Assembly (NCBI GenBank): GCA_009917545.1
Contig: QZDW01000006.1
Location: forward strand, 112,805-176,804
Source: a bacterium 1XD42-76
GTDB lineage: Bacteria; Bacillota; Clostridia; Lachnospirales; Lachnospiraceae
Direction: 5' to 3'
Length of the DNA stretch: 64,000 nucleotides
In this document: piece by piece, positions 25,872-34,240 of the stretch
Layout: every line of letters begins with the position of its first letter
Position numbering within the stretch: position 1 is the stretch's first letter
Position numbers and translations under genes: made by a program
Notes under the pieces: generated by a model
Told to the model about the DNA's origin: nothing
Database searches by the model: none
Seen by the model: only the letters and a program-made list of their open reading frames with translations

Positions 25872-26273
25872 CTATTTGTCCGTTTCCCTGCGCCTCTTCC
25901 TGTCACTGGCGTTCTTCTGCCGCCTATGTACCCGTCTGGCGCAGGCTTCGCAGTATTTCGCCCGGTTGGAACGGGGGACGAAAGCCGCCCCGCACTCGGC
26001 GCACCGCTTCACGCTGACGCTGCGGAATATCTCCGCTTCCAGCGCCTTGTCCTGTGGCAGTACCGCCCAGCGGAACCACTTGCAGCAGACGGAATAGGAA
26101 ATCGTCTGTGGGCAGACACATTCCTCACCATCGTCCAGCAACAGGCAGTTGCCGTTATCGTAGTTACAGCAGGTTTTCCGAACAAGGGCGTTTGCCCGTC
26201 TGCGCTGTGCCGGGGTCATGCGTGGCAAGCCGCCGCCCGGTGTGCGCTCTATCTCTGGTGGTTTTTTACTCAT
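25872..26273 (-). CDS. Cysteine-rich VLP domain protein
   Basis: A 133-residue protein with Cys clusters CCNYDNGNCLLLD, CVCPQTISYSVCCKWF and a C-terminal zinc ribbon-like CAECGAAFVPRSNRAKYCEAC. This is the Cys-rich VLP family found next to mob genes in Firmicutes mobile elements; it probably binds zinc and nucleic acid as a mobilization accessory. The ATG at 26273 has GGAGG five bases upstream. It lies 120 bases before the relaxase and is likely co-transcribed. Confidence 0.8.
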   Translation of the reverse strand: MSKKPPEIERTPGGGLPRMTPAQRRRANALVRKTCCNYDNGNCLLLDDGEECVCPQTISYSVCCKWFRWAVLPQDKALEAEIFRSVSVKRCAECGAAFVPRSNRAKYCEACARRVHRRQKNASDRKRRRETDK

Positions 26274-26368
26274 GCGTTCCTCCGCTTTTTCATATTCTGC
26301 CGTTCTCCCCGAAAGCCGTTCCTGCCCCATTCCTGCGGCGTGTCCCGGTGTTGGTACGCTGACCTGCT

Positions 26369-26414
26369 TCGGGCCAAGTTGACCCGAAGTGACTTCTGGA
26401 CATTTTGTCCAGAA
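26369..26414. other. Two adjacent hairpins, candidate oriT region
   Basis: CTTCGGGccaagttgaCCCGAAG is directly followed by ACTTCTGGACattttGTCCAGAAGT. They sit upstream of the mobilization genes, where an origin of transfer is expected. They could instead be a terminator. The first hairpin recurs at 28912-28934. Confidence 0.4.
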
Positions 26415-26646
26415 GTGGCGGCGTTATGGCGTGCTTCCCCAGCCGGTAATATCTCTTTCGGACGGTCATTCACTTGTGCCTGTCCATCGATGAACTAACA
26501 CAAGTCTACACTTTTTTGACCGCCCGTCCCGTATATCCGAAAGGTTGGAAATACCGCTGGAAAACACACTATTTCCACGCTCTCGGATTTGTGGTAGAAT
26601 GGAAAAAAAGCAGAACGATAAATATGAAGTTGTGAGGGAAAAAATA

Positions 26647-27132
26647 ATGGCAAAAGAAAAGGTTTTATTCAAAGAGTTTCTATCGGCAGTTGCGCCAGAA
26701 CACCAAGCGTTTGTTGAGGAACTTAATAACAAACTTATTGAACAGGGTTGTGACCTCGTAATAAAGGAGGTAAAAAGCGGTTATGCGGCTTCATACCAAC
26801 TAGAAAAGAAAACAATAATGAATTGGGTGTTTCGCAAGTCAGGTGTTTTGGCACGAATTTACGGTGACAATGCTGGCAAGTATGAGGATACACTCGCTTC
26901 TCTGCCTGCTGATATGCAAAAGAAAATGACTGCTTCTCGTGATTGCAAGCGGCTTATTGACCCTAATGCTTGTAGTGATACCTGTGTGAAAGGTTTTGTT
27001 TATACCTTGAATGGCGATACACATAAAAAATGCCGTAATGACGGAATGTTCTTCCTGTTGACAAATGAAACAGCAGAGTATATAGCTGGGCTGGTCTGTG
27101 CAGAAGTTACCGCACGCAAGTCGGCTTCATAG
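26647..27132 (+). CDS. Hypothetical cargo protein
   Basis: A 161-residue soluble protein that I do not recognise. It is rich in Lys and Glu at the N-terminus (MAKEKVLFKEFLSAVAPEHQ) and has several Cys residues in the second half (CKRLIDPNACSDTC, then KKCRNDGMFFLLTN), which could bind a metal or form a redox site. The ATG at 26647 follows GAGGG; an ATG at 26599 is possible but has no ribosome-binding site. It is more AT-rich than the mob genes and probably belongs to an exchangeable cargo segment. Confidence 0.55.
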   Translation: MAKEKVLFKEFLSAVAPEHQAFVEELNNKLIEQGCDLVIKEVKSGYAASYQLEKKTIMNWVFRKSGVLARIYGDNAGKYEDTLASLPADMQKKMTASRDCKRLIDPNACSDTCVKGFVYTLNGDTHKKCRNDGMFFLLTNETAEYIAGLVCAEVTARKSAS

Positions 27133-27195
27133 CGACAGGAAGGTTAAGCCCGATAACTCCCAGTTTATCGAGGAGGCAAAGCAAGGAGGGATAGC

Positions 27196-27999
27196 TTGGC
27201 TTTAACTATACAGGAACGCCTGAAAGACCTGCGTGTGGAACGTGGACTGACGCTGGAACAGCTTGCGGAGCAGACACAGCTTTCCAAGTCTGCGCTGGGC
27301 AGCTATGAAGCGGACGACTTCAAGGACATCAGCCATTATGCCCTTATCAAGCTGGCGAAGTTTTACGGCGTGACCGCTGATTATCTGTTAGGGCTGAACG
27401 AAACGAGAAATCACCCAAACGCCGATCTTGCAGACCTGCGTTTGAGTGACGATATGATTGAATTGTTGAAAAGCGGACGGATTGACACCGCCTTGCTTTG
27501 TGAGCTGGCGGCGCACCCGGATTTTGTGAAGCTGCTGGCCGATATACAGATTTATGTGGAGGGTATCGCCGCCACACAGATACAGAACTTGAACGCATGG
27601 GTAGACGTGGCGAGGGCTGAAATCGTGGAGAAGTATCAGCCGGGGGAGCATGACAAGACCGCTGGTGTGCTGCAAGCTGCCCATGTACGAGAGGGCGACT
27701 ATTTCAGCAGCCGGGTACATCACGATATTGACGCTATCATGGAGGACATACGGCAAGCCCACAGGGGCAGGAGCGACAGCGCCCCGGAGAATACCATTGT
27801 GGACGAACTCAAGCGGGATTTGGAGGAAGTGGCGAGCTTCAAGGGCAGTCGGGCGGAACACCTGTTGATGGTGTTCTGTAAGCAGACAAAACTGCGCTAC
27901 ACCAAGCTGACGGAGGAAGAAAAACAATGGCTGACCCGGATTGTACAAAAATCCGAGTTGACGAAAAGCTATGTGCCGCAACGGGGAAAACGGAAATAG
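27196..27999 (+). CDS. HTH (Cro/CI-type) transcriptional regulator
   Basis: A 267-residue regulator: an N-terminal XRE helix-turn-helix (about 5-62: RLKDLRVERGLTLEQLAEQT, SKSALGSYEA), then a long helical region of unknown function. It is common in Clostridia mobile elements and probably controls mobilization or cargo genes. The start is TTG after AAGGAGGG. It follows the hypothetical cargo gene by 63 bases and precedes the GNAT gene by 35. Confidence 0.88.
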   Translation: MALTIQERLKDLRVERGLTLEQLAEQTQLSKSALGSYEADDFKDISHYALIKLAKFYGVTADYLLGLNETRNHPNADLADLRLSDDMIELLKSGRIDTALLCELAAHPDFVKLLADIQIYVEGIAATQIQNLNAWVDVARAEIVEKYQPGEHDKTAGVLQAAHVREGDYFSSRVHHDIDAIMEDIRQAHRGRSDSAPENTIVDELKRDLEEVASFKGSRAEHLLMVFCKQTKLRYTKLTEEEKQWLTRIVQKSELTKSYVPQRGKRK

Positions 28000-28034
28000 C
28001 GAGCGACAATCGAGAAATTGCGAGGTAAAAAGTA

Positions 28035-28565
28035 ATGTGTGGATTGATGTTAGTTAGGCCATGTAAACTTTATGCAGAACAAGTAATGTCATACAAAGAA
28101 GAAATGTCACAAAATGGGGATAGCTTTGACGGTTGTGCAGGACTTGAAGATGTCTATTCATTTGATGAATGGATTGATTTTGAAGGAAGATTAAGAAAAA
28201 AGTATAAAACTGGATATGTTCCATCAGAAGTGTTTTTAGCGGTAAGACGAAGTGACAAATTTCTTGTCGGAATGATAGATTTTCGTCACCCATTATCGGA
28301 TTTTCTTAAAAATTATGGGGGCAATATTGGATATAGTATTCGTCCATCAGAAAGGCAAAAAGGGTACGCGTCTGAAATGCTAAAACTGGTTTTGCCCATT
28401 TGTCGCGACTTCGGAGAAAGTAAGGTTTTATTAACCTGCGATAAAGGAAATGTAGCTTCACAAAGAACGATTATTAAAAATGGTGGGATGTTGGAGAACG
28501 AAATTTCTGATACAGTAGGTTTAAGTAAAAGTGGAATAATACAAAGATATTGGATTTCATTATAA
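28035..28565 (+). CDS. GNAT family N-acetyltransferase
   Basis: A 176-residue acetyltransferase of the GNAT fold. The acetyl-CoA-binding region is IGYSIRPSERQKGYASEML (R/Q-x-x-G-x-A/G motif), followed by VLLTCDKGNVASQRTIIKNGG, typical of RimJ/RimL-like enzymes. The substrate is unknown: amino-acid, peptide or antibiotic acetylation are all possible. It is the most AT-rich gene of the element and reads as recently acquired cargo. Confidence 0.85.
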   Translation: MCGLMLVRPCKLYAEQVMSYKEEMSQNGDSFDGCAGLEDVYSFDEWIDFEGRLRKKYKTGYVPSEVFLAVRRSDKFLVGMIDFRHPLSDFLKNYGGNIGYSIRPSERQKGYASEMLKLVLPICRDFGESKVLLTCDKGNVASQRTIIKNGGMLENEISDTVGLSKSGIIQRYWISL

Positions 28566-28685
28566 CATCTTTCAACAATTCCTCGTCTGGGAGATAGCAA
28601 AGCCAGCCGAGCCAGTCAACGACAAGATGAACTGCGCATAAATGCACCGCCGTTGACAGTCTCGCCCGTCTTTGCTGATGGGTAA

Positions 28686-28844
28686 TCAAGGCGGGAAAGC
28701 CCTAAAATGGCTTCCCGCCCATTCCAATTCTGAGAGGTCGGACAACTCCAAAATAGCTTTGATGGCGGACAAGCACAGTATGGGATTGTCCGTCTTGTCT
28801 ACCCATTCAGCGGGACGGACGGCGGCGGTCAAGGCCGGGCGCAA
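28686..28844 (-). CDS. Possible small protein, 52 residues
   Basis: A short frame beginning at TTG (28844) that encodes VRPAEWVDKTDNPILCLSAI and then a Leu-rich acidic helix, ending HFRAFPP. Amino acid use looks protein-like and the ORF covers most of the region between the GNAT gene and the hairpins. There is no clear ribosome-binding site, so it could also be the tail of a lost gene. Confidence 0.35.
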   Translation of the reverse strand: MRPALTAAVRPAEWVDKTDNPILCLSAIKAILELSDLSELEWAGSHFRAFPP

Positions 28845-28911
28845 GCCCGTTCATTTCAGCCTTGACGGTTTCCGTCCGTTCTGCTATCTTTGCCGAGTGT
28901 CTATACACAAC

Positions 28912-28934
28912 ATCGGGCCAAGTTGGCCCTAAGT
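28912..28934 (+). repeat. Hairpin motif repeated from 26369
   Basis: TCGGGCCAAGTTG-g-CCCTAAGT matches 26369-26390 at 20 of 22 positions in the same orientation. The two copies bracket the cargo genes. Confidence 0.5.
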
Positions 28935-29102
28935 CCAAACGGGGGACGAGGAACGGGGGCTTTCATATACGCTCTGTCTGCTGATGAAACCAGCCCTGCG
29001 CCTGCGGCCTCCCGCCCCGCAAGCACAGCCTGTTCTCCTGCCGCTTCAAATACCCTTGCCCTCCCCGGCGGCAACGGCATTTTCACGGCAACGCCGACAG
29101 AG

Positions 29103-29225
29103 CGTATAACACACTACACTTTGCTACGCAAAGTCGTGTGCCAAAAGGGGCTACGCCCCCTTTGGATACCCCCACAACAAAACGGCGCTATGCCCCTTGC
29201 CGGGAGCATAGCGCCGTTTGTTGTC
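29103..29225. other. Three consecutive hairpins at the right end of the transposon
   Basis: ACTTTGctacGCAAAGT, then CCAAAAGGGGCTACGCCCCCTTTGG, then a 20-bp stem ACAACAAACGGCGCTATG-type around 29170-29223. The first two share a GCTACGC loop. They may act as terminators or as part of a transfer or replication origin; the region 28566-29247 holds little else. Confidence 0.5.
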
Positions 29226-29247
29226 AGCAGCCCGTTTCACGGTCTGC

Positions 29248-29267
29248 GTGTAGTCTCTTGTAAACTG
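29248..29267 (-). repeat. Right terminal inverted repeat
   Basis: GTGTAGTCTCTTGTAAACTG, the reverse complement of the left end with one mismatch. Confidence 0.85.
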
Positions 29268-29278
29268 ACCTAAAGGAA

Positions 29279-29700
29279 GCAATAAATTACAGCGATATTA
29301 TGTATATGTCAAAAACGGCTATTTATGATTAACTTACATCCGAATATGGTGAGAAGTTTTCCGAAGAAGCGGTTCAGTATGCAATGGAGAATATAGAGGT
29401 TGATTGGAATGTAAATGCTTTGGCTAAAGCGAAAGATTATAGTGAGACAATGTATATGTCTAAAGCGGGCATATATGAACAACTTATATCTGAATATGGA
29501 GAGAGATTCACGGAAGAAGAGCAAGATATGCAGTTGATAATCTTGACGCAGACCATAAAGAGAATGCGTTGATGAAAGCCAAAACATACCAGGAAACAAT
29601 GGACATGTCTCCGGCTGTCATATATGACCAGCTGATATCAGAATATGGAGAGAAGTTTACCGAGGAAGAAGCACAGTACGCAGTTGACAATCTTGAATAA
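29279..29700 (+). pseudogene. Ltp-type lipoprotein gene, 3' part with two or more Ltp repeats
   Basis: Continuation of the lipoprotein gene cut by the transposon. It encodes consecutive Ltp domains: YSDIMYMSKTAIYD, NALAKAKDYSETMYMSKAGI then SEYGERFTEEE, and NALMKAKTYQETMDMSPAVI then SEYGEKFTEEEAQYAV, ending at TAA 29698-29700. A nonsense codon (TAA where CAA is expected) lies near 29339 and a frameshift near 29528, so the gene was decaying independently of the insertion. Confidence 0.8.
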
Positions 29701-29763
29701 GAGAAAATAGGGCAGCGGAGAAATTTGCCGCCTTTCTGCAAATATACGTTGGAGGGATAAAGC

Positions 29764-29856
29764 ATGTCATTCATAAGCAAAATGCTGAACGCTTTCAAGT
29801 TGGAAAGCACAGGGGAAGTGGTAACGGATGCCAAGGGACTCGTACAAACGGTATAA
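29764..29856 (+). pseudogene. Short 5' fragment of an unknown gene
   Basis: A 30-residue frame (MSFISKMLNAFKLESTGEVV...) follows a good GGAGGG ribosome-binding site but stops early. The sequence after it has no continuing frame, so it is probably the start of a degraded gene. The product is unknown. Confidence 0.4.
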
Positions 29857-29937
29857 CAGGCACGTTTGGAGATCAATAATTGTCACAAGACGATAATCCT
29901 CATAAGATTTTTCTACAAAATAAATCTAACAGATAGT

Positions 29938-29972
29938 CCGCCTCCCGATAATGTGGAGGTGGTTTTTCTATA
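29938..29972 (+). terminator. Terminator-like hairpin
   Basis: CCGCCTCC-cgataatg-TGGAGGTGG is followed by TTTTTCT. Confidence 0.7.
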
Positions 29973-30122
29973 GGTATAAATATTTAAAAGCCTCCTGACC
30001 TTTTGCGAAAACATAGCTTTTTCTATCGAAGAAGCAGCGGCGTTGGGTATGAAATTGTAGGTAATGTAATAACAGTAACATTTCCCAAGACGGTAACGGC
30101 TAATGATAAAATTAAATTTATC

Positions 30123-30332
30123 ATACATTTATGCGCGTGAAATATGGTAAAGTATCACACGAGATATCACAGATATTACATGTTGTTTTGTGGAAATGTT
30201 CGTTGATTTTTTGTCCTGCCGGACGGTTTCTATGTTTATCGCATTTCGATATATAGATTTCATTGCAATGCCACCGGCCCATCCTCTACGCTGCAAAATA
30301 TACTGGTCTGGGACACCAATCGCATGTATGAT
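30123..30332 (-). pseudogene. Integrase 3'-end remnant, direct-repeat copy 2
   Basis: About 95% identical to 20004-20213, including the same truncation point near 30332. It lacks one base in the GATATCACA(T)GATATT region relative to copy 1. It is non-functional. The two copies bound 10.1 kb that could be lost by homologous recombination. Confidence 0.75.
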
Positions 30333-30369
30333 GGATGTTTCATAATTGCCGTTACGGTATAATCATGAC

Positions 30370-30720
30370 AAACAGAAAAGTCTTTATTTTCAAGGAGTCC
30401 GCGTTTGCCGTCATTAAAACCGGAACTGACGCTGTTTCTTCATTATGAAACAGTAAGGGAGATGGGAAGAATACCGTTGCAGTTGATATTCAGCAGGGGA
30501 CAGAGCAACCATATTATATAGCCAAAAAGGGTTTGCGTTCTGAAGGCGTTTATGTCCGCTAAGGTTATTCCTCTGTTTCGGCTGCCAATACAGCAATTTG
30601 TCGCGTGATTAGGGAAACTGACGGAGATCATTTTTGAAGAAATGAGGTCTTTGGAACAAAATTTAACCTTTGAAAGTGCAAAAATGTTTGCTGAACGAGA
30701 TGTAAATTGTGTGAAACGCC
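30370..30720 (+). pseudogene. Remnant of an AlbA-type ATP-binding/putative DNA-binding protein
   Basis: Several frames encode pieces of the AlbA_2 family: KESAFAVIKTGTDA, then QQGTEQPYYIAKKGLRSEGV-YVR, then RVIRETDGDH and RSLEQNLTFESAKMFAE, interrupted by stops and frameshifts. Intact family members are about 450 residues; only broken inner parts remain. Confidence 0.65.
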
Positions 30721-30742
30721 ACGGGAGGCGTTCTTTTTATTT
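30713..30742 (+). terminator. Hairpin terminator after the AlbA remnant
   Basis: AACGCC-acgg-GAGGCGTT is followed by CTTTTT. The AT-rich stretch 30743-31086 after it holds no gene that I can support. Confidence 0.7.
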
Positions 30743-31086
30743 GCAGAAAATGAGGGTGACAAAGTCAGCCTCTGTTAATCGGCCCATTTAATATACTCGC
30801 TAATCAATCTTTGTTCACATCCAAGAAATTTGTTCAATACCGAGTTATTACTTTGAAATCCTATCGCCGCAGGCGATCTAAGTATAGGTATGCCAAATGC
30901 TTCTTCTATTAATCCGTGAAAGAAACAAGATTTTTACACGATGCTTTCCCAAAACTCCTTTCAGGAAGCCATGCAGACTTTAAAGCATATACTACAGAAA
31001 CATCGCAAAATGCGACAAAAATGAAAGTTCAGTTTTGTATAAAATGCTGAAAAAGTACAGAAAAAACATTTTTTGAAATGTTCATC

Positions 31087-31116
31087 TTGACATAAAACCA
31101 TATATAACAATATAAT
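31087..31116 (+). promoter_or_regulatory. Sigma-A promoter of the peptidase/ABC transporter cluster
   Basis: A perfect TTGACA (31087-31092) and TATAAT (31111-31116) are 18 bases apart, about 80 bases before the M20 gene. Confidence 0.85.
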
Positions 31117-31197
31117 ATGATTTAAGACGTGCTATGATGCCGGGTCAAAGTGAGGACTGTCCTGACATCATGATTTGATTCAGAAGGAGGACATGCA

Positions 31198-32331
31198 ATG
31201 GACTTGGACTTGTATCTGAGACAGCTTGAGGAGCTGGTAAATATTGACAGCGGTTCGAAAAATGCGGATGGCATCAATCAGGTGGCGGATCGCCTGCAAA
31301 GATGGTATGAAGAACTGGGATGGAATGTAGAGTCGATCCATGTGGGGGAGGAGACAGGAAGAGTACTTTTGATTACGAACCATCCATCGGATCATTATGA
31401 TGTAATGTTCGTAGGCCATATGGATACGGTGTTTCCGGATGGAACAGCTGTCGAGCGTCCGTTTCGCATCGAAGGAGACAACTGCTATGGTCCCGGCGTG
31501 GGCGATATGAAGAACGGAGATGTGGCAATGTACCATGTGGCGGCGAATCTTCCGAAGGAGGCCCTTGACCGGCTGAATATCGCTATGGTCTACAACCCTG
31601 ACGAGGAGATCGGTTCACGCTATTCCAGGGATACGCTGGATGCCATTGGCGCCAGGGCCGATTACATTTTCGTCATGGAGTCAGCCGGGCAGAACGGAAC
31701 GAGACATTGCTTTGCCAGAAAAGGCTCTTTGGGTTATGAGATCGAATTTCATGGGAAGGCGGCCCACTCAGGCTTTATGTTTGAGGTGGAAAATGCCTCG
31801 TCAGTTCTGGAAATGGGAAACTACATTGTTAAGCTCATGGGCCTGGCAAGCCGTGAAGAGGACACGACCGTGAATGTCGGTATCGCCGGAGGCGGCACGG
31901 CCGGAAACGTGGTGGCTGACTATGCCAGGCTTCAGGTGGAGATGCGTTTCAAAAAGGATTCGGAACGCGACCGCTTAAAACAGACTGTAGAGGATATGGT
32001 AAGCGGAACGCCGTACGTCGAAGGCGTCAGAACCGAGATTGTGCGGGCCAGGGAGAGCGCGCCTTTCGTAAAGACAGAGGAGGCTAAACGCTATATTGCA
32101 CATATCAGGGGACTGGCAGAGGAGCTTGGCATTCCTTTTGCGGAGAAGGACCGCGGTGGTCTGTCAGATGCCAATCATCTGTCGAGATGCGGACATGCGA
32201 TTGTTCTTGATGGAATGGGGCCTCACGGTGCTCTCGACCACAGTGAGAAGGAGTATGGCTACATCGGCTCAGTCGAGCCCTGTGTCCGGCTTCTGGTGCG
32301 GATCCTCCAGGAACTGGCATCTTCGAAATAA
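31198..32331 (+). CDS. M20 family metallopeptidase (CPG2-like)
   Basis: A 377-residue zinc exopeptidase of the M20 carboxypeptidase G2/ArgE-DapE group. Metal-site motifs are MFVGHMDTVFPDG, GPGVGDMKNG and VYNPDEEIGS; dimerisation domain HGKAAHSGFMFE; final His in DGMGPHGALDHS. It probably removes a C-terminal amino acid or cleaves peptide-like conjugates brought in by the adjacent peptide ABC transporter. It is the first gene of the cluster, after GGAGG at 31184-31189, and ends 60 bases before the permease gene. No signal peptide, so it acts in the cytoplasm. Confidence 0.9.
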   Translation: MDLDLYLRQLEELVNIDSGSKNADGINQVADRLQRWYEELGWNVESIHVGEETGRVLLITNHPSDHYDVMFVGHMDTVFPDGTAVERPFRIEGDNCYGPGVGDMKNGDVAMYHVAANLPKEALDRLNIAMVYNPDEEIGSRYSRDTLDAIGARADYIFVMESAGQNGTRHCFARKGSLGYEIEFHGKAAHSGFMFEVENASSVLEMGNYIVKLMGLASREEDTTVNVGIAGGGTAGNVVADYARLQVEMRFKKDSERDRLKQTVEDMVSGTPYVEGVRTEIVRARESAPFVKTEEAKRYIAHIRGLAEELGIPFAEKDRGGLSDANHLSRCGHAIVLDGMGPHGALDHSEKEYGYIGSVEPCVRLLVRILQELASSK

Positions 32332-32391
32332 TTTCTTCGTCTGGCCGGCATCCGGCGCAGACCGGCTGTAGTAACACAGGGGAGGGGTTAC

Positions 32392-33345
32392 ATGTTAAAA
32401 TATGTGTTTAAAAGACTCCTGTATGCGGTTCCCGTGTTCCTGGGAATCACATTCGCAGTCTATGTTTTGATTAATCTGGCGCCGGGCGGCCCGCTTTCGA
32501 TTCTGGCGTCCTCAGGCGAAATGTCGCTAAGCGATCTGGAGGCCCTGAAGATTTCTTTGGGCCTTGATAAGCCCATTATCGTACGTTATTTTATGTGGCT
32601 GGGGGAATTGTTTCGCGGTGACATGGGAATTTCCTACCGCACTTCCCAGGAAGTGAGCCTGATGGTGGCACAGAGAATCAAGCCGTCTCTGATGCTTACC
32701 GGCGTCGGAATCCTGGGCGCGATCCTGATCGGTGTGCCGTTGGGAATCATTTCAGCCTACAAGCCGAACTCCATATGGGATCATATCAGTACATTTGTGG
32801 CCTTTATCGGCGCTTCGGTGCCGAATTTTTTCCTGAGCCTTCTGCTGATTTATGTACTGGCAGTGAAGCTTAAACTGTTCCCAACAAGTGGTATGTATTC
32901 GGCAGGATCCGGAAATGATATCGGCGATTTGCTAAAGCATCTGGCGCTTCCGGCATTTGTCTGCGGGATTCAGCCGATCGGAAACTACATTAAGCAGACG
33001 AAATCGAGTGTCCTTGAGGTGCTGAATGAGGAATACATAAAAACAGCCAGATCAAAAGGCCTTACGAATGTCGTGATTGTTTTAAAACATGCGTTCCGGA
33101 ATGCCCTGATTCCTATCGTCACCACAATCAGCCTGTCGATTCCGTTTCTGATCGGCGGAGCCGTGGTAACAGAGCAGATTTTCGCATGGCCCGGGATTGG
33201 GAGCCTGATGATTACCGCCATAACGAGCCGGGATTATCCCGTAATCATGGGAGTCGCTGTACTGATCTGTATCGTGGTCCTGGTGGCAAACCTGATTCTG
33301 GATCTGATTTACGCGGCCCTGGACCCGCGGATTAAATTTAAATAG
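32392..33345 (+). CDS. Peptide ABC transporter permease, DppB/OppB type
   Basis: A 317-residue inner-membrane permease with six TM helices. Family features: LINLAPGGPLSIL near the N-terminus, the periplasmic loop GLDKPIIVRYFMWL, and the EAA motif EYIKTARSKGL (about 215) that contacts the ATPase. It is part of a five-gene transporter (permeases, substrate-binding lipoprotein, two ATPases) in the usual order. Confidence 0.95.
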   Translation: MLKYVFKRLLYAVPVFLGITFAVYVLINLAPGGPLSILASSGEMSLSDLEALKISLGLDKPIIVRYFMWLGELFRGDMGISYRTSQEVSLMVAQRIKPSLMLTGVGILGAILIGVPLGIISAYKPNSIWDHISTFVAFIGASVPNFFLSLLLIYVLAVKLKLFPTSGMYSAGSGNDIGDLLKHLALPAFVCGIQPIGNYIKQTKSSVLEVLNEEYIKTARSKGLTNVVIVLKHAFRNALIPIVTTISLSIPFLIGGAVVTEQIFAWPGIGSLMITAITSRDYPVIMGVAVLICIVVLVANLILDLIYAALDPRIKFK

Positions 33346-33359
33346 GGGGGAAGGGGAAA

Positions 33360-34211
33360 ATGAAAAAGATCATGCAAAGCCAGGCAATGAAGAAGTTTCT
33401 GCACAACAAGAAAGCAATGTTGGGGCTTTTTATCGTGCTGTTCCTGATGGCTGTCGTAGTATTTCTTCCTCTCTTCATGGATCTGGATCCGTATACGACC
33501 GACCGGGCTGCCGGCTTTAATAAGCCTCCGTCTGACGCGCATATTCTGGGAACAGACGATGTGGGACGCGACCTGTTTGCGAGACTTCTCTATGGCGGCC
33601 GTATTTCTCTGTTTGTGGGTATCACTTCCACCATCATTTCTGTGCTGGTGGGGATCCCTCTGGGGCTGATTGCCGGCTATTTCCGCGGTGCGGCAGAGTC
33701 GATTATCATGCGTACAGCCGATGCGTTTATGTCGTTCCCGTCAATGGTTCTGATTCTGGTTCTGGTAGCCGTATTTGGTCCTTCGATTCTCACCGTTACA
33801 GTTGTGATCGGCGTGCTCGGCTGGACTGCTATCGCCAAACTAATTTATGGAAACGTCCTTTCCATCCGGGAGCGTGAATACATACAAGCCACGAAAGCGG
33901 TAGGAATGAAAACAATGCCGATTCTGTTTGCCGAGGTGCTCCCAAATGCAATCCCGCCGGTATGGGCCAATATTTCCTTCCGTGTGGCGGGCGCTATCCT
34001 TACGGAATCCTCGTTAAGCTTTCTGGGAATGGGCGTGCAGACGCCGCAGGCTTCCTGGGGAAACATCATTTTTGCGGCACAGAACCTGATGGTTCTGACT
34101 GCAAGGCCGTGGGTGTGGCTTCCACCGGGCCTGTGTATTATTCTGGTAGTAATTGGTTTCAATTTTATCGGCGAGGGCGTGAGAGATGCGCTTGACCCGA
34201 AAACAAAATAA
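33360..34211 (+). CDS. Peptide ABC transporter permease, DppC/OppC type
   Basis: A 283-residue partner permease. It shows the N-terminal OppC segment (KAMLGLFIVLFLMAVV), GTDDVGRDLFARLLYGGRIS, the EAA motif REREYIQATKAVGM, and ends in the typical IGEGVRDALDPK. It starts 14 bases after the first permease with GGGGGG upstream. It forms the membrane heterodimer with DppB. Confidence 0.95.
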   Translation: MKKIMQSQAMKKFLHNKKAMLGLFIVLFLMAVVVFLPLFMDLDPYTTDRAAGFNKPPSDAHILGTDDVGRDLFARLLYGGRISLFVGITSTIISVLVGIPLGLIAGYFRGAAESIIMRTADAFMSFPSMVLILVLVAVFGPSILTVTVVIGVLGWTAIAKLIYGNVLSIREREYIQATKAVGMKTMPILFAEVLPNAIPPVWANISFRVAGAILTESSLSFLGMGVQTPQASWGNIIFAAQNLMVLTARPWVWLPPGLCIILVVIGFNFIGEGVRDALDPKTK

Positions 34212-34240
34212 GGAATGAAAAAGATCAAGGAGGAAACAAA

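Larger units (their letters stand above)
22956..29267. mobile_element. 6.3-kb serine-recombinase mobilizable transposon
   Basis: Bounded by 20-bp terminal inverted repeats (22956-22975 and 29248-29267, 19/20 matching). It carries, from the left, a large serine recombinase, a 70-residue protein, a MobV relaxase and a Cys-rich protein (all minus), then a cargo zone with an unknown protein, an HTH regulator and a GNAT acetyltransferase (plus), and hairpins at the right end. The plan resembles Tn4451-type mobilizable elements. It interrupts an Ltp lipoprotein gene. It has no transfer apparatus of its own and would need a helper. Confidence 0.85.
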
